DNA from: Cohnella lupini
GTDB lineage: Bacteria > Bacillota > Bacilli > Paenibacillales > Paenibacillaceae
DNA length: 64,000 nt
Assembly (NCBI RefSeq): GCF_003386205.1
Contig: NZ_QRDY01000005.1
Location: 1 to 64,000 of the forward strand
Direction of reading: 5' to 3'
The notes beneath the pieces are model-generated. The model had not been told where the DNA came from, did no database searches, and saw only the letters and a list, made by a program, of their open reading frames with translations. This document shows positions 17,516 through 26,836 of this stretch, piece by piece. The position numbers and the translations under genes are program-made. Position 1 is the stretch's first letter. The number at the start of each line of letters is the position of its first letter.

Positions 17516-18724
17516 TTAATCCGCTAGAAACAATTGTCCCGTCGTTCTCTTGAGCAACGTCCACCAGCCTGCCCTGCCGACCGCCATAGGCGATTCGACC
17601 GGAAATTCCGTAACGACGTCGTTTCCGCGATAAACGATCAGCTTCCCGATTGGTTGTCCGATTTCAATCGGAGCCTTCACGTTTCCGTCAAGCACCAGCT
17701 CGTGCCGGATGCCTTTACCCGCATCGCCTTTCTTCAACAGAATGCTGTAAGAACGCTTGGCGGTCAACGGAACCTGTCCGACTTTACCCTTCTCTACCGA
17801 AAGCGTTCCGATCGGATCGCCTTTCTTGTAGATCGGTACGTTCGTGTACTGCGCGAACGCGTAATCGAACAGATGGGACACTTCGGCATTGCGAGTCTTC
17901 GTATTAGGTTCCCCCATGACGACGGCGATCAATCGAAGGTTATCCCTGCGGGCGGTAGCGGACAAACAAAATTTCGCTTCGCTGGTAAATCCGGTTTTCA
18001 AACCGTCGGCGCCGCTATAAAATCGCACGAGCTTATTCGTATTGACGAGCCAGAAGGGTTTCGGACTGTCTTTGCGTAAATAATCCTGGTAGAGCCCCGT
18101 GTATTTCGTGATTCCTTCGTATTTAAGCAGTTCTCGCGACATGATCGCGATGTCGTGCGCCGAAGATACGTGACCTTCCGCGGGAAGTCCGTTACAGTTC
18201 ATGAACTTCGTATTTTTCATCCCTAATTGCTCGGCTTTCTCGTTCATCATGGCGACGAATTGCTGCTCGCTTCCGCCAAGCTTCTCCGCCATAGCCACGG
18301 AAGCGTCGTTGCCGGATGCCAGAGCGATGCCTTTAAGCATCTCCTCGACCGACATTTCCTCCCCGGGCTCCAGGAAAATCTGCGATCCGCCCATCGACGC
18401 GGCGTATTCGCTCGCCTGCACCTTGTCCGTCAACTTAAGTCGGCCCTCGTCGAGCGCTTCCATGACCAGCAGCATCGTCATGATCTTCGTGATGCTCGCC
18501 GGCGGCATGGCGACGTTGCTGTTCTTCTGGTAAATAACCGTGCCGCTGTCCGCATCCATCAGTATCGCGGATTTAGCGCTGGCGGCCATATCGGTCATTT
18601 TGTTGCCCGGCGTCGGTTCTTTGGCAGAAACGACGGTTGGAACCATTAACGTAACTGCCACGAAACATGCCAGCATCCAAGCGAATGAGCGAAACCTCGT
18701 TACCTGCCTGTCTTTACAGTCCAA
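17516..18724 (-). CDS. dacF: D-alanyl-D-alanine carboxypeptidase DacF
   Basis: A 402-residue S11 carboxypeptidase acting on forespore peptidoglycan. It has a signal peptide ending near residue 34 (VSAKE), active-site motifs SITK (Ser77), SGN and KTG (LKTGFT), and a C-terminal PBP5 beta-domain with an amphipathic end. The TTG start has GGAGGGGGA eight bases upstream. It sits directly before spoIIAA, as in B. subtilis where sigma-F drives it. A sigma-F-like -10 (GGGAAGAATA, 18765-18774, minus strand) is visible, but no clear -35. Confidence 0.93.
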   Translation of the reverse strand: MDCKDRQVTRFRSFAWMLACFVAVTLMVPTVVSAKEPTPGNKMTDMAASAKSAILMDADSGTVIYQKNSNVAMPPASITKIMTMLLVMEALDEGRLKLTDKVQASEYAASMGGSQIFLEPGEEMSVEEMLKGIALASGNDASVAMAEKLGGSEQQFVAMMNEKAEQLGMKNTKFMNCNGLPAEGHVSSAHDIAIMSRELLKYEGITKYTGLYQDYLRKDSPKPFWLVNTNKLVRFYSGADGLKTGFTSEAKFCLSATARRDNLRLIAVVMGEPNTKTRNAEVSHLFDYAFAQYTNVPIYKKGDPIGTLSVEKGKVGQVPLTAKRSYSILLKKGDAGKGIRHELVLDGNVKAPIEIGQPIGKLIVYRGNDVVTEFPVESPMAVGRAGWWTLLKRTTGQLFLAD

Positions 18725-18800
18725 AAGTGGCTCCCCCTCCTGCGGCCGAATGACGGCCTAGGTTTATTCTTCCCTTTAGTTTGTCCCTCCGGGATGAAAA

Positions 18801-18849
18801 ATATTCCAAAGCGGCTCGACTTGGAGAATGTCGACCTGCTTTGGAATAT
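18801..18849 (-). terminator. Terminator of the exopolysaccharide operon
   Basis: ATATTCCAAAGC pairs with GCTTTGGAATAT around an inner GTCGA/TCGAC stem, and is followed on the minus strand by TTTTTC. It lies 36 bases after the last gene of the cluster and isolates it from dacF. Confidence 0.85.
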
Positions 18850-18885
18850 AGGATTGCCTTATTGAAGGCATGTTATCGTATCGCT

Positions 18886-19956
18886 TCATAATACGGCCAG
18901 CGTATCCCGGCTTAATTCGCCTAATCTCCATATCGCGATTCGGGTATATCCGGCTTGGCTTGCCGTTTCGATCCATTGACTTAACGTTTCATCGTCTGCA
19001 TACCAAACGGTATGCTCTATCCCATTATCGTCGATATAATCGAAAAAGACGCTTCCGCTCCCTGAATCCCGCTTAGGGGATACGGAACTTAGCCGCGATA
19101 GCTCGACGGCTCGTTGCTCCGTAATTCCGGTTGCTTCCCCGGTTTCCGAGACCCAATCGAATCCTCCCGTCGACAGAGCGACGTAGGGATCGCCGGGCAG
19201 ACTATTCATTCTTGCGGTTAATTTCTTAATGAAGTTATGGTCCGCCTTAGGGCCGGGCCCGCTGTGGTTACCGAATAAGTTGTACGCCATCATCACGTAT
19301 GCCGGTCCTTCCGGCAGACGCAAGCTTTCGATCGGAGCACGAGGCTCGAGCACGACCCTCATCGTTCTTCCCGATGGATTCAGCCTCTCGCACAAAGACG
19401 AGATAAAGTCGACGACATTCTCCCAATCGACGTCTGCTATCTTTTCATAGTCGATCTCAACGCCATGGAAACCGTATGCATCCATTGTCGTCACGATATC
19501 TTCGATGTGTTTCGTACGGCTCTCTTCCGTAGCCATAAGTCTGCTTATAATGTCCGAATCCTTCTGAATCTCGGAGCCGTCCGAATATAAGATGTCATTC
19601 ACGAGTGTGAGATAGATTTCGGCGTCGCCGTTCATTCTCATCGCCTTGACTATTTCCGGCAGCCCTTCCCGCGCTTCTTCCGTAAAGAAGAGCCTGTCCC
19701 GATCATCGAAGTAAGCCGAGAACACCTGGAGGCTGTCCAGCTTCCGCGCGACAGCTTTAAGATCGGTCAGCCCGGACTCCCAATGCCAATCCGCTATCCA
19801 CGCGGAGATCCGTCGTTCCTTCTCGGGCACCTTCGCCACGGTTGCTTGAGCCTCGTTTGAAGTCTCTCTCCTGATCAGATAGAGCAAGACAACCGCGACA
19901 ACAAAGGCAATCGTAATCGCGAACAAGGCAACGAAACGCTTTCTATCCGTGTCCAA
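18886..19956 (-). CDS. GH18-like glycosidase-fold membrane protein
   Basis: A 356-residue protein with an N-terminal membrane anchor (residues ~8-28) and an extracytoplasmic (beta/alpha)8 domain resembling glycoside hydrolase family 18. The segment AYGFHGVEIDYEKI matches the GH18 DGxDxDxE strand, with the terminal catalytic Glu kept but the first Asp replaced by His. MMAYNLFG, ALSTGGFDWV and a C-terminal IAIWRLGEL strand also fit the family. The start is TTG with AAAGGAG 12 bases upstream. As the last gene of a polymer-synthesis operon, it may cleave or bind the polymer; spore-cortex glycosylases of the same fold are an alternative. Confidence 0.7.
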   Translation of the reverse strand: MDTDRKRFVALFAITIAFVVAVVLLYLIRRETSNEAQATVAKVPEKERRISAWIADWHWESGLTDLKAVARKLDSLQVFSAYFDDRDRLFFTEEAREGLPEIVKAMRMNGDAEIYLTLVNDILYSDGSEIQKDSDIISRLMATEESRTKHIEDIVTTMDAYGFHGVEIDYEKIADVDWENVVDFISSLCERLNPSGRTMRVVLEPRAPIESLRLPEGPAYVMMAYNLFGNHSGPGPKADHNFIKKLTARMNSLPGDPYVALSTGGFDWVSETGEATGITEQRAVELSRLSSVSPKRDSGSGSVFFDYIDDNGIEHTVWYADDETLSQWIETASQAGYTRIAIWRLGELSRDTLAVL

Positions 19957-19983
19957 CCGAATTCCAACTCCTTTCTTGAAGAT

Positions 19984-21756
19984 TCAGAACGTATCGATCA
20001 TCCAATCGATCGTAGAATCGAAGGCATTTTTGACTCGGCTAACGATCTTGTCGAGTCCCTCGAAGCTATTTTGATACAGAACGGTATTGCGTTCCCCATC
20101 CGTCCTTATAGATTCGATGCGAATATCATCGAAAACTCCATCATAAATATCGTCTTTATGGTTCATTTCGCTGAATCCGGACTCAAGGGCTACCCCGCCT
20201 GCGTTAATGCTACTGTCGATCTGACGTTCTTCTAGCTGAAGCTCTCCGTCGACTTTGATCGTTAATGCGTTTCCTGTGACGGTTACGCCAAGTTCTCTAG
20301 TATTCTTAACGTTGGTCGGGTAGTCGACTTCCGATTGATTCTCGGAATTTCCTGATGCCGTTTGTTCAATCGAATATACCGTTGCTTTATTCAAGGCCAG
20401 ATCGCTTTCCTTCCAATCGACCTCCCCTAACTTGCGAGTGAATAATCTCGTCGCGACCCGACCGGGACGTTTCTCGTCGACGATGAGCTCGTTATCTATA
20501 AGGCTAACCCGCAAATAGGAATCTTTGTTACGATCGAATCGAACGTATACGGACTGCTTGCCGATTACGTTTCCGGATAAATTTGCGGTTAGGGTCATAT
20601 CTGTATAAGCATCGCTTGGATCGAGATACATCATTCCGTTGCCGGACGGCAACGAAGTGAGAGCGATCCGATTATCGATGAATTGCGCGGCTCCGCTGAT
20701 GACTCTCCAATCCTTGGCTCTTTCCTTGTCCCCGATTACGAACTTCATCGCTTGTCCGGTATCTTTCCGCAACTTCATCAACAAGTGGTTAGTATACCAG
20801 TAAGGCGCAGGCTGAACTCGAGTCAGATCGAACGGATCGGCTCCCGCCTCGTTAAATGCCGTTCCCTCGCGATTGTAATGTAGCTTGAAGATTTGCTTTA
20901 TATTCGCGTTGTTCGCATCCGATACCAGCCGGTTCATCCCTTCGTTCAATGCATTGGCATGCATGATCATATAGACGTTCGGGACGAAGCCTAGTTTATC
21001 GTCGTATATCGTTCTCATTGCCTTGTAATCGGTACCGATACGGGTTTCCATCTCGGCTCTGTCTTCTACGGGAATCATATTCTCATCCCTAATAAAATCC
21101 ATTAAATAGTGGTTGTAGTATTCGACTTTATCCTTGTTATGTAAATCGTTCTCGTCCTTCATTCCGAGGAAAGTCCCGTCGCGATTGAAGATGTTGATAT
21201 AGGACAGGCGATAACCGTTGCTGCCCATCTCCCAATAGCCGGTTTTCATCATTTTACGCATATCGCCAGGCTGCAGAAACTTCCTGTCTCCGCTCCCTAC
21301 CTTATCGGCGTAGGAGAGAAACGTAGCTTTGTAGTTATACTTCTCGAGCAACGGCTGGGCATATAGGCTGGAATCGTTGCGCCCATCCTCGAAGGACAGG
21401 AAAAGCGCCTTATCGGGCAAAGCGGTCCCGTTATGATAGAAGTTCAAGATGTCTTGCTGGGAAACCGTTTCGTAGCCTTGATCCTTTAGCGCTTGTAATT
21501 GCTGGTCAAGCTGGCTCTTGTCGATCAATTTCGGAGTGCCCGTTCGGCTGACTCCGAAATAGGATAACGCGATGAAGCCTTGGCGGTTCGACCATTCCTT
21601 TTCGTCCGGCATCCTGTAGCTCTCGGTATCGACCAACACATGGAACAACGAGTAACCTACGACCATAAGCAGGGCAAGCTGCAACAGCGTTTTGTAGATT
21701 TTTCTGCGATTTTTCTTGCGATAGTCAAGGGCAGAATTCCTTCTGTGCATTCCCAT
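19984..21756 (-). CDS. Deacetylase-fold protein with degenerate active site and C-terminal beta domain
   Basis: A 590-residue protein with an N-terminal membrane helix (residues ~25-42). A NodB-like domain follows (~60-330) in which the usual TFDDG is FEDG (LFLSFEDGRNDS) and the HxxxH metal site is absent (MGSNGYRLSY instead). A C-terminal ~250-residue region is rich in beta strands and resembles carbohydrate-binding jelly-roll domains. Catalysis is therefore doubtful; binding or export of the polymer is plausible (inference). The ATG at 21756 is favoured, with GAGGTG upstream. It lies 40 bases after the glycosyltransferase. Confidence 0.65.
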   Translation of the reverse strand: MGMHRRNSALDYRKKNRRKIYKTLLQLALLMVVGYSLFHVLVDTESYRMPDEKEWSNRQGFIALSYFGVSRTGTPKLIDKSQLDQQLQALKDQGYETVSQQDILNFYHNGTALPDKALFLSFEDGRNDSSLYAQPLLEKYNYKATFLSYADKVGSGDRKFLQPGDMRKMMKTGYWEMGSNGYRLSYINIFNRDGTFLGMKDENDLHNKDKVEYYNHYLMDFIRDENMIPVEDRAEMETRIGTDYKAMRTIYDDKLGFVPNVYMIMHANALNEGMNRLVSDANNANIKQIFKLHYNREGTAFNEAGADPFDLTRVQPAPYWYTNHLLMKLRKDTGQAMKFVIGDKERAKDWRVISGAAQFIDNRIALTSLPSGNGMMYLDPSDAYTDMTLTANLSGNVIGKQSVYVRFDRNKDSYLRVSLIDNELIVDEKRPGRVATRLFTRKLGEVDWKESDLALNKATVYSIEQTASGNSENQSEVDYPTNVKNTRELGVTVTGNALTIKVDGELQLEERQIDSSINAGGVALESGFSEMNHKDDIYDGVFDDIRIESIRTDGERNTVLYQNSFEGLDKIVSRVKNAFDSTIDWMIDTF

Positions 21757-21796
21757 TTCTGCCACACCTCATCCTATAAGACTTTATCGATATAAA

Positions 21797-23662
21797 TTAG
21801 AACGGCAGTCCTATTCTATTTTTGTTTTTTCGTTTCCTGGCTTCCTTCTTGTTCCTCGCTTCGATATCTTGCGGAGTTTCCCTAGTTCCCCACGTCGACT
21901 TCCAGAAGGTCACCCATGCCACGGGCATCTGCCAGAGCAGAACAAGTTCGTAGAATATGCAAAAAACAAGTCCGAATATCCATAGCTTGCTCTTGCGGAA
22001 CAACAAATGGGCTAGGCTCATGAGCAGCGCCATCATCAATAAACCCATTAAGAACGTCCCCGGAAAAACTTGATGAACGATGGGAACGTAGAACAGATTG
22101 TATAAGACGATTACCGGCGCAGCGATGGGTACTACAAGACCGATATAGAAAAACAGCGCCATGAACGGCTCTTTCCGCCATATAAACAGTCCCGCGCGCA
22201 GAGACTCCCTTAACCAAGACCGCTTCCATCTCATTTGCTGCTTCAGGAATACATTCATGTCCGAAGGTACGATCGTCGAACAAATCGCCGCGTCCTGATA
22301 GGCCGTCCTGTGGGTTCTTAAAATAAAATTCGTCATGCTGCGGTCATCCCCGAAGGTTGCGGGTTGTCCCAGGAACTTCTGAGTAAGCCATGCTTCCTTA
22401 TGCTTAAGAATCAGTTCTTTGCGATAACAGGATAATGGTCCGGACAAGCAGGTCACGCTATCGAACCAAGATTCGGCTGCCTTCATGATCCGGAAGGCGA
22501 TATAATAGCGTACCGTCTGCAGCTTGGTTACGGAATTCGTGTATTTATTTTCCACGTCCGTTCGGCCGGCGACCCCGCCCATTCGAGGATCTTGAAATGG
22601 CTGAACGAGATGCTTGATCGCAGTGGGATCGAGAAAGCTATCGGAATCCACGAATACGACTAAATCGTGCTTCGCCATCTCCACTCCTTTCACTAATGCG
22701 ACTCGCTTACCACCGTTCTCCGCAAGCACGTGCATTTTCAGCCTTTCTTTGGTTGCAAAACGCTCCGCTTCGTTGTGGACCATCGCGATCACTTGTTGGA
22801 TTCGCGCTACGGAATTATCCGTTGAACGATCATCGACGACAATAACCTCTAGTTTATCGACTGGATAATCTTGATTCACGCAGCTTAGGATCGTTCTATG
22901 AATCCACTGCTCTTCGTTGAAACAAGGAATAATAATCGTTACTCCCGGCGAATAGTCGGGATTGATCCGTACGTCCCTGTATAATGCGCCGAACAGATAT
23001 CTCGTCAGCAGAAAGGCGGCTGCGGTCAAGCTGTATAAATACAAGATAAAGTCGTACTTAAAGTAAATAATGCTCTCGGCGCGCATGAGCATGATGAAGC
23101 AAACGGCAAAGAACAACAATCCGCTGGCCGTATAAACCGAATACCCCCATCGTTTACGTTGAAAATACTCCGTTAGCGGCTTAACGAATTCGAATGCCAG
23201 CATCAGCTTCTCCGTTCCGTCGTGCTCGCGGGTAAACTGCCTTACGGCGATGGCATGGGTATTCACGGCGAGCTCGAATCCTTCGGGCATCGTGCCCGGA
23301 GGAATGTTGAACCTGATGTTAAGCTTATCTCCCGCCTTGAAGCGATCAATGGCAGGATCCAAAGCGACCAGCAAGCCCGTCGAAGAGATATCAACGGCCT
23401 TCCCCTTGATGCCGGACTTCTTCTTATGCCCCTCGGATACGAGAAGCACATCGAAATCCGCTACGTATCGAAGGCTGAGCAATCGCAGCCTGTTCAGATA
23501 ATCGGCATCTTTCTCCCCGCCGTCGCCCTCATCCGTCTTGATTCCTCTACGATCGGCAGTAGTCCTTATGTTTTCGGGATCGGGCACGTTGGACAGCGTT
23601 CGCCTATCCTCCCGCGGTAGGGTCAACACCTCTACGATTTTTTTCTCTTTCTTGAGGAACAT
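21797..23662 (-). CDS. Processive family-2 glycosyltransferase with PilZ domain
   Basis: A 621-residue membrane synthase. The N-terminal cytosolic part has a PilZ-like domain (residues ~60-160) with the DISSTG motif matching D/NxSxxG; a clean RxxxR is not evident. Two helices follow, then a GT2 domain with VVDDRSTDNS, the DSD motif in VFVDSDSF, GDDRSMTNF and QQMRW, then four more membrane helices. The GDDRxxTN/QxxRW set resembles hyaluronan synthase and NodC, so a polymer with N-acetylhexosamine is likely (inference). GGAGG precedes the ATG at 23662. Regulation by cyclic di-GMP is possible but not shown. Confidence 0.85.
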   Translation of the reverse strand: MFLKKEKKIVEVLTLPREDRRTLSNVPDPENIRTTADRRGIKTDEGDGGEKDADYLNRLRLLSLRYVADFDVLLVSEGHKKKSGIKGKAVDISSTGLLVALDPAIDRFKAGDKLNIRFNIPPGTMPEGFELAVNTHAIAVRQFTREHDGTEKLMLAFEFVKPLTEYFQRKRWGYSVYTASGLLFFAVCFIMLMRAESIIYFKYDFILYLYSLTAAAFLLTRYLFGALYRDVRINPDYSPGVTIIIPCFNEEQWIHRTILSCVNQDYPVDKLEVIVVDDRSTDNSVARIQQVIAMVHNEAERFATKERLKMHVLAENGGKRVALVKGVEMAKHDLVVFVDSDSFLDPTAIKHLVQPFQDPRMGGVAGRTDVENKYTNSVTKLQTVRYYIAFRIMKAAESWFDSVTCLSGPLSCYRKELILKHKEAWLTQKFLGQPATFGDDRSMTNFILRTHRTAYQDAAICSTIVPSDMNVFLKQQMRWKRSWLRESLRAGLFIWRKEPFMALFFYIGLVVPIAAPVIVLYNLFYVPIVHQVFPGTFLMGLLMMALLMSLAHLLFRKSKLWIFGLVFCIFYELVLLWQMPVAWVTFWKSTWGTRETPQDIEARNKKEARKRKNKNRIGLPF

Positions 23663-23693
23663 CGGCATTGCCTCCAATCCTTGTTGCCGTTAA

Positions 23694-25007
23694 TCATAGA
23701 CGCCAGTAGTGGTATCCGTTGCTTAAGTATTCCGATTTGTTATAAATCCCTTTAATGTCAACCAAGATCTTGGATTGGCCGGTTTCGTATAATGCATCGA
23801 AATCATGGATGTTCATTTCCTTGAATCCGGAGTGCGGCACGGCCATGACAACGACGTTGAGATTGTTCATATCGGACATGGAAGTAAGCTCGATCCCATA
23901 CTCTTCGTAAACTTGATGCCTGTCCACTAGCGGGTCTGCCACAAGAGGAACAATGCCATATTCCGTTAACTCATTTATGATATCCGTTACTTTCGTGTTA
24001 CGTATGTCGGAGCTATCCTCTTTATACGAGAACCCTAGAAAACCTATTCTAGCCCGATTGATATCTTGCTTTTGTTTAACCAGAAGTTTAATGATGCTTT
24101 GCGCGATATATTTGCCCATCCCGTCGTTGACATGTCTTCCCGCCAAAATAATGCGAGAATGATACCCCGTATCCTCCGCTTTGTAAGTTAAGTAATACGG
24201 ATCGATGCCGATACAATGTCCTCCGACTAGGCCGGGAGTGAAGTTCATGAAATTCCATTTGGTTCCCGCCGCTTCAAGAACGGCTTTCGTATCGATATCC
24301 ATAGCGTTGAACAGCATGGATAATTCGTTCATGAACGCGATGTTGATATCTCGCTGAGCGTTCTCGATGACCTTGGCCGCTTCAGCCACTTTAATATTCT
24401 CTGCTTTGAACACGCCCGCCTCGATAATCAGTTCATACACTTTAGCTACGGTATCCAACGTCTCGTCATCCATGCCCGATACGATCTTGACGATATTCTC
24501 GAGCCGATGAATTTTATCCCCCGGATTAATCCTCTCCGGCGAGTACGCGACTTTGAAATCTTCGCCGCATTTCAAACCCGATTCTTCTTCTAGAATAGGA
24601 ACGCATATATCTTCCGTTACTCCCGGATATACGGTAGATTCGTAGACGACGATCGAGCCCTTGCTCAGCTTCTTCGCGACCAGCCTGCTCGCTTTCTCGA
24701 CGAATTGAAGGTCGGGCACGTTCCCGCTCTGAATCGGAGTAGGCACGGCGACGACGAAGAAACGGGATTGCTCGAGCAATCGCTCATCGTTGGTAAAAGT
24801 AACGGTGCTATTGCGAATTGCCGCATTCCCGACATCTCCCGTGGAGTCGATTCCATTCAGATAACCCGCTATCCTCGACCCGCTAACGTCAAAGCCGATT
24901 ACATCTGCTTTTCTTGCAAAAGCAATAGCCAAAGGCAAACCTACGTAACCTAGACCGATTACGGCTATGCTATCTTGTCTGTCCACGATGCTACTATAAA
25001 GTCCCAT
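23694..25007 (-). CDS. Nucleotide-sugar dehydrogenase (UDP-HexNAc type)
   Basis: A 437-residue NAD-dependent UDP-sugar 6-dehydrogenase. It has a Rossmann motif IAVIGLGYVGLPLA, a central Lys/Asn region AEAAKVIENAQRDINIAFMNE, a catalytic Cys in GLVGGHCIGIDPYY and a C-terminal GFSYKEDSSDIRN. GHCIGxDPYYL is typical of the WbpA/WbpO/TviB branch that oxidises UDP-GlcNAc or UDP-GalNAc, rather than UDP-glucose enzymes; the substrate remains unproven. It would supply a uronic-acid donor to the neighbouring synthase. The start at 25007 has GGGAGA eight bases upstream. Confidence 0.88.
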   Translation of the reverse strand: MGLYSSIVDRQDSIAVIGLGYVGLPLAIAFARKADVIGFDVSGSRIAGYLNGIDSTGDVGNAAIRNSTVTFTNDERLLEQSRFFVVAVPTPIQSGNVPDLQFVEKASRLVAKKLSKGSIVVYESTVYPGVTEDICVPILEEESGLKCGEDFKVAYSPERINPGDKIHRLENIVKIVSGMDDETLDTVAKVYELIIEAGVFKAENIKVAEAAKVIENAQRDINIAFMNELSMLFNAMDIDTKAVLEAAGTKWNFMNFTPGLVGGHCIGIDPYYLTYKAEDTGYHSRIILAGRHVNDGMGKYIAQSIIKLLVKQKQDINRARIGFLGFSYKEDSSDIRNTKVTDIINELTEYGIVPLVADPLVDRHQVYEEYGIELTSMSDMNNLNVVVMAVPHSGFKEMNIHDFDALYETGQSKILVDIKGIYNKSEYLSNGYHYWRL

Positions 25008-25035
25008 GCCTATTTCTCCCGTCTCCATGCGCTAA

Positions 25036-26490
25036 CTATGAACCTATCAAATCCGCCATTTTCACGAAGGTATAACCTTGCTTCTTTAAACGTTCTATTG
25101 CGATAGGCAATGCTTCTATCGTATGAATGTCATCCAACATATGCAGCAGAATGACGCTTCCGTTCTGGGTTTGCTCTAGTACGCTGTTAACGATATCTTC
25201 GGCGCTATTATTCGAATCCCAATCGAAGGTAGTCACGTCGTACAGGGCAATATCGGGATATCCGATAGCGGAGATTGCTTTAGCCGTTCGATCGTCGATC
25301 TCGCCCGTCGGCGGTCTAAACAACATCGTCGGTTGCTGCTGAATCGCTTCCGTAATAACCTGATGAGCCTTCACTACGTCTTCCTGCAGTTGGGTCGGCG
25401 TTAAAGTCGTAACGACTGGATGGCTGTAAGAGTGGTTAGCCACGTCGTGACCTTCTTCGATCATCGCTCTTGCTAGATTGGGATTCGCTTCCACCCCTTT
25501 GGCGCGGAGGAAGAAAGTTGCTTTTACATCGTATAAGGCCAAGATATCCAGAATTTTGGTAACGGTGTAATCCGTTCCCCAATCGTCGAACGTTAGCGCG
25601 ATTTCCTTCTTATTCGTCTCTTTATCGTAGATCAGCTTATACTCGGAGTTCTCGAAATCCGGATTTACTTTGGCTGCGTCGTAGCCTTTTATTTGGTCTA
25701 AAGGCTTCTTCGTGCTCCCATGTTCGATTAGTTCGTCTAGCGAAATAAACTTATAGCCGATATCGTTCGCCGCTTGGGCGAAAATGGAAATGGACTCGAC
25801 TACATTAAAGTTTTCTTCCGCATCGATATTTATAATGCCGCCACGATTTATATATTTTCTTACGTATTCGCTTTTTTCTTCATCGCTTTCGCCTTGCCAG
25901 TTATGAAGGAACAACGAGTAGACGACTACCGCTTCCAATCCGTTATGGGCGGCCGCTAGTCGGACGTCATCGTTGTAATCTCCCGACTTTGTCCTCAAGT
26001 AACGAGGAGTAACTCCCGTTTCCTTGCGAATAACTTCGTTGCTTAATCGAATTTCATTGTACGCTTGTTCATAGCTTAACTTCGTCATATCCAATCGGTT
26101 CAACGTATTGTTCTCGATTTCATGTCCCCTTGAGAGGATTGCCTTAGCAATACCGGGTTCTTCCGCCACTCTCATACCCGGAACGAAGAAAGTTGCCTTT
26201 ATTCGGTATGTATCGAGCTGATCCAAAATTCGATTCATCGTATCTTTATCGCCTAATCCGCTGAAAGTAAGCGAAAGCTCCTTCCTTGCGGTATATGTAG
26301 TCGAGATTACAGGACTTTTCGCTCCCGTATACCGTACGATTGTTTGATCGGAGCCTCCGATTTCATTGGTTTCCCCAGAAGCTTCTCTTCCGCCGGACCA
26401 TTCGCAACCGCAAATCAAACCTAATACGATGAAGATATAGATAAATTTAAGAGGGTATAATCGGCTCCATGCGACTTCCTTGTTTTGCAT
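25036..26490 (-). CDS. Tandem polysaccharide-deacetylase lipoprotein
   Basis: A 484-residue exported protein. A signal peptide ends in a lipobox-like ICGC (Cys29). Two NodB-type domains follow. The first (~70-260) is degenerate: LTFSGLG replaces LTFDDG and HEIENNT replaces HExxNHT. The second (~285-480) is complete: LTFDDWG, a HDVANHSYSHP metal site, RPPTG and the LLHM motif. It is predicted to remove N-acetyl groups from a secreted or wall glycan. It is the first gene of the five-gene cluster, with the promoter expected in 26491-26600. Confidence 0.82.
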   Translation of the reverse strand: MQNKEVAWSRLYPLKFIYIFIVLGLICGCEWSGGREASGETNEIGGSDQTIVRYTGAKSPVISTTYTARKELSLTFSGLGDKDTMNRILDQLDTYRIKATFFVPGMRVAEEPGIAKAILSRGHEIENNTLNRLDMTKLSYEQAYNEIRLSNEVIRKETGVTPRYLRTKSGDYNDDVRLAAAHNGLEAVVVYSLFLHNWQGESDEEKSEYVRKYINRGGIINIDAEENFNVVESISIFAQAANDIGYKFISLDELIEHGSTKKPLDQIKGYDAAKVNPDFENSEYKLIYDKETNKKEIALTFDDWGTDYTVTKILDILALYDVKATFFLRAKGVEANPNLARAMIEEGHDVANHSYSHPVVTTLTPTQLQEDVVKAHQVITEAIQQQPTMLFRPPTGEIDDRTAKAISAIGYPDIALYDVTTFDWDSNNSAEDIVNSVLEQTQNGSVILLHMLDDIHTIEALPIAIERLKKQGYTFVKMADLIGS

Positions 26491-26669
26491 CCTTCTTCCC
26501 CTTCTATTTGCCGAATTTTGTCTAGTTCAATAGTTGTATAATAATCAGGGTCTTATTTACTATGAAAGACATTGTTTTATAATACTAATGAACTATTTTT
26601 CTTACAAGTGCCACTAATTGTAACAATCAAAACTGAACATTTTCTAAACTTAGCAGTCTTTTCTAGCAC

Positions 26670-26707
26670 ATAAACCAGGGTTTCTTCAAAATGAAGCCTT
26701 GGTTTAT
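26670..26707. repeat. Inverted repeat in divergent intergenic region
   Basis: ATAAACCA...TTC and GAAG...TGGTTTAT form a long imperfect palindrome. No T-run follows on either strand. It lies centrally in the ~345-base AT-rich gap (26491-26836) between the deacetylase and sortase genes; the gap holds no gene and must carry both promoters. Confidence 0.55.
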
Positions 26708-26758
26708 TATGTAAATTCACTTAACTATTGATTGATAGGTATTTAGATCTATCATTTC

Positions 26759-26775
26759 AGAACTTGTACAGTTCT
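26759..26775. promoter_or_regulatory. Perfect palindrome AGAACT-N5-AGTTCT, candidate operator
   Basis: A 6-5-6 perfect inverted repeat located 60 bases before the sortase start, next to an AT-rich TTATTATAG stretch that may be the -10. Its placement suits a repressor or activator site for the sortase/adhesin pair. The regulator is unknown. Confidence 0.4.
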
Positions 26776-26836
26776 AAAACTTATTATAGAAGGGATGATT
26801 GCTTAGCTTTCGACAAAAGGAGGATGATGATGCGGA

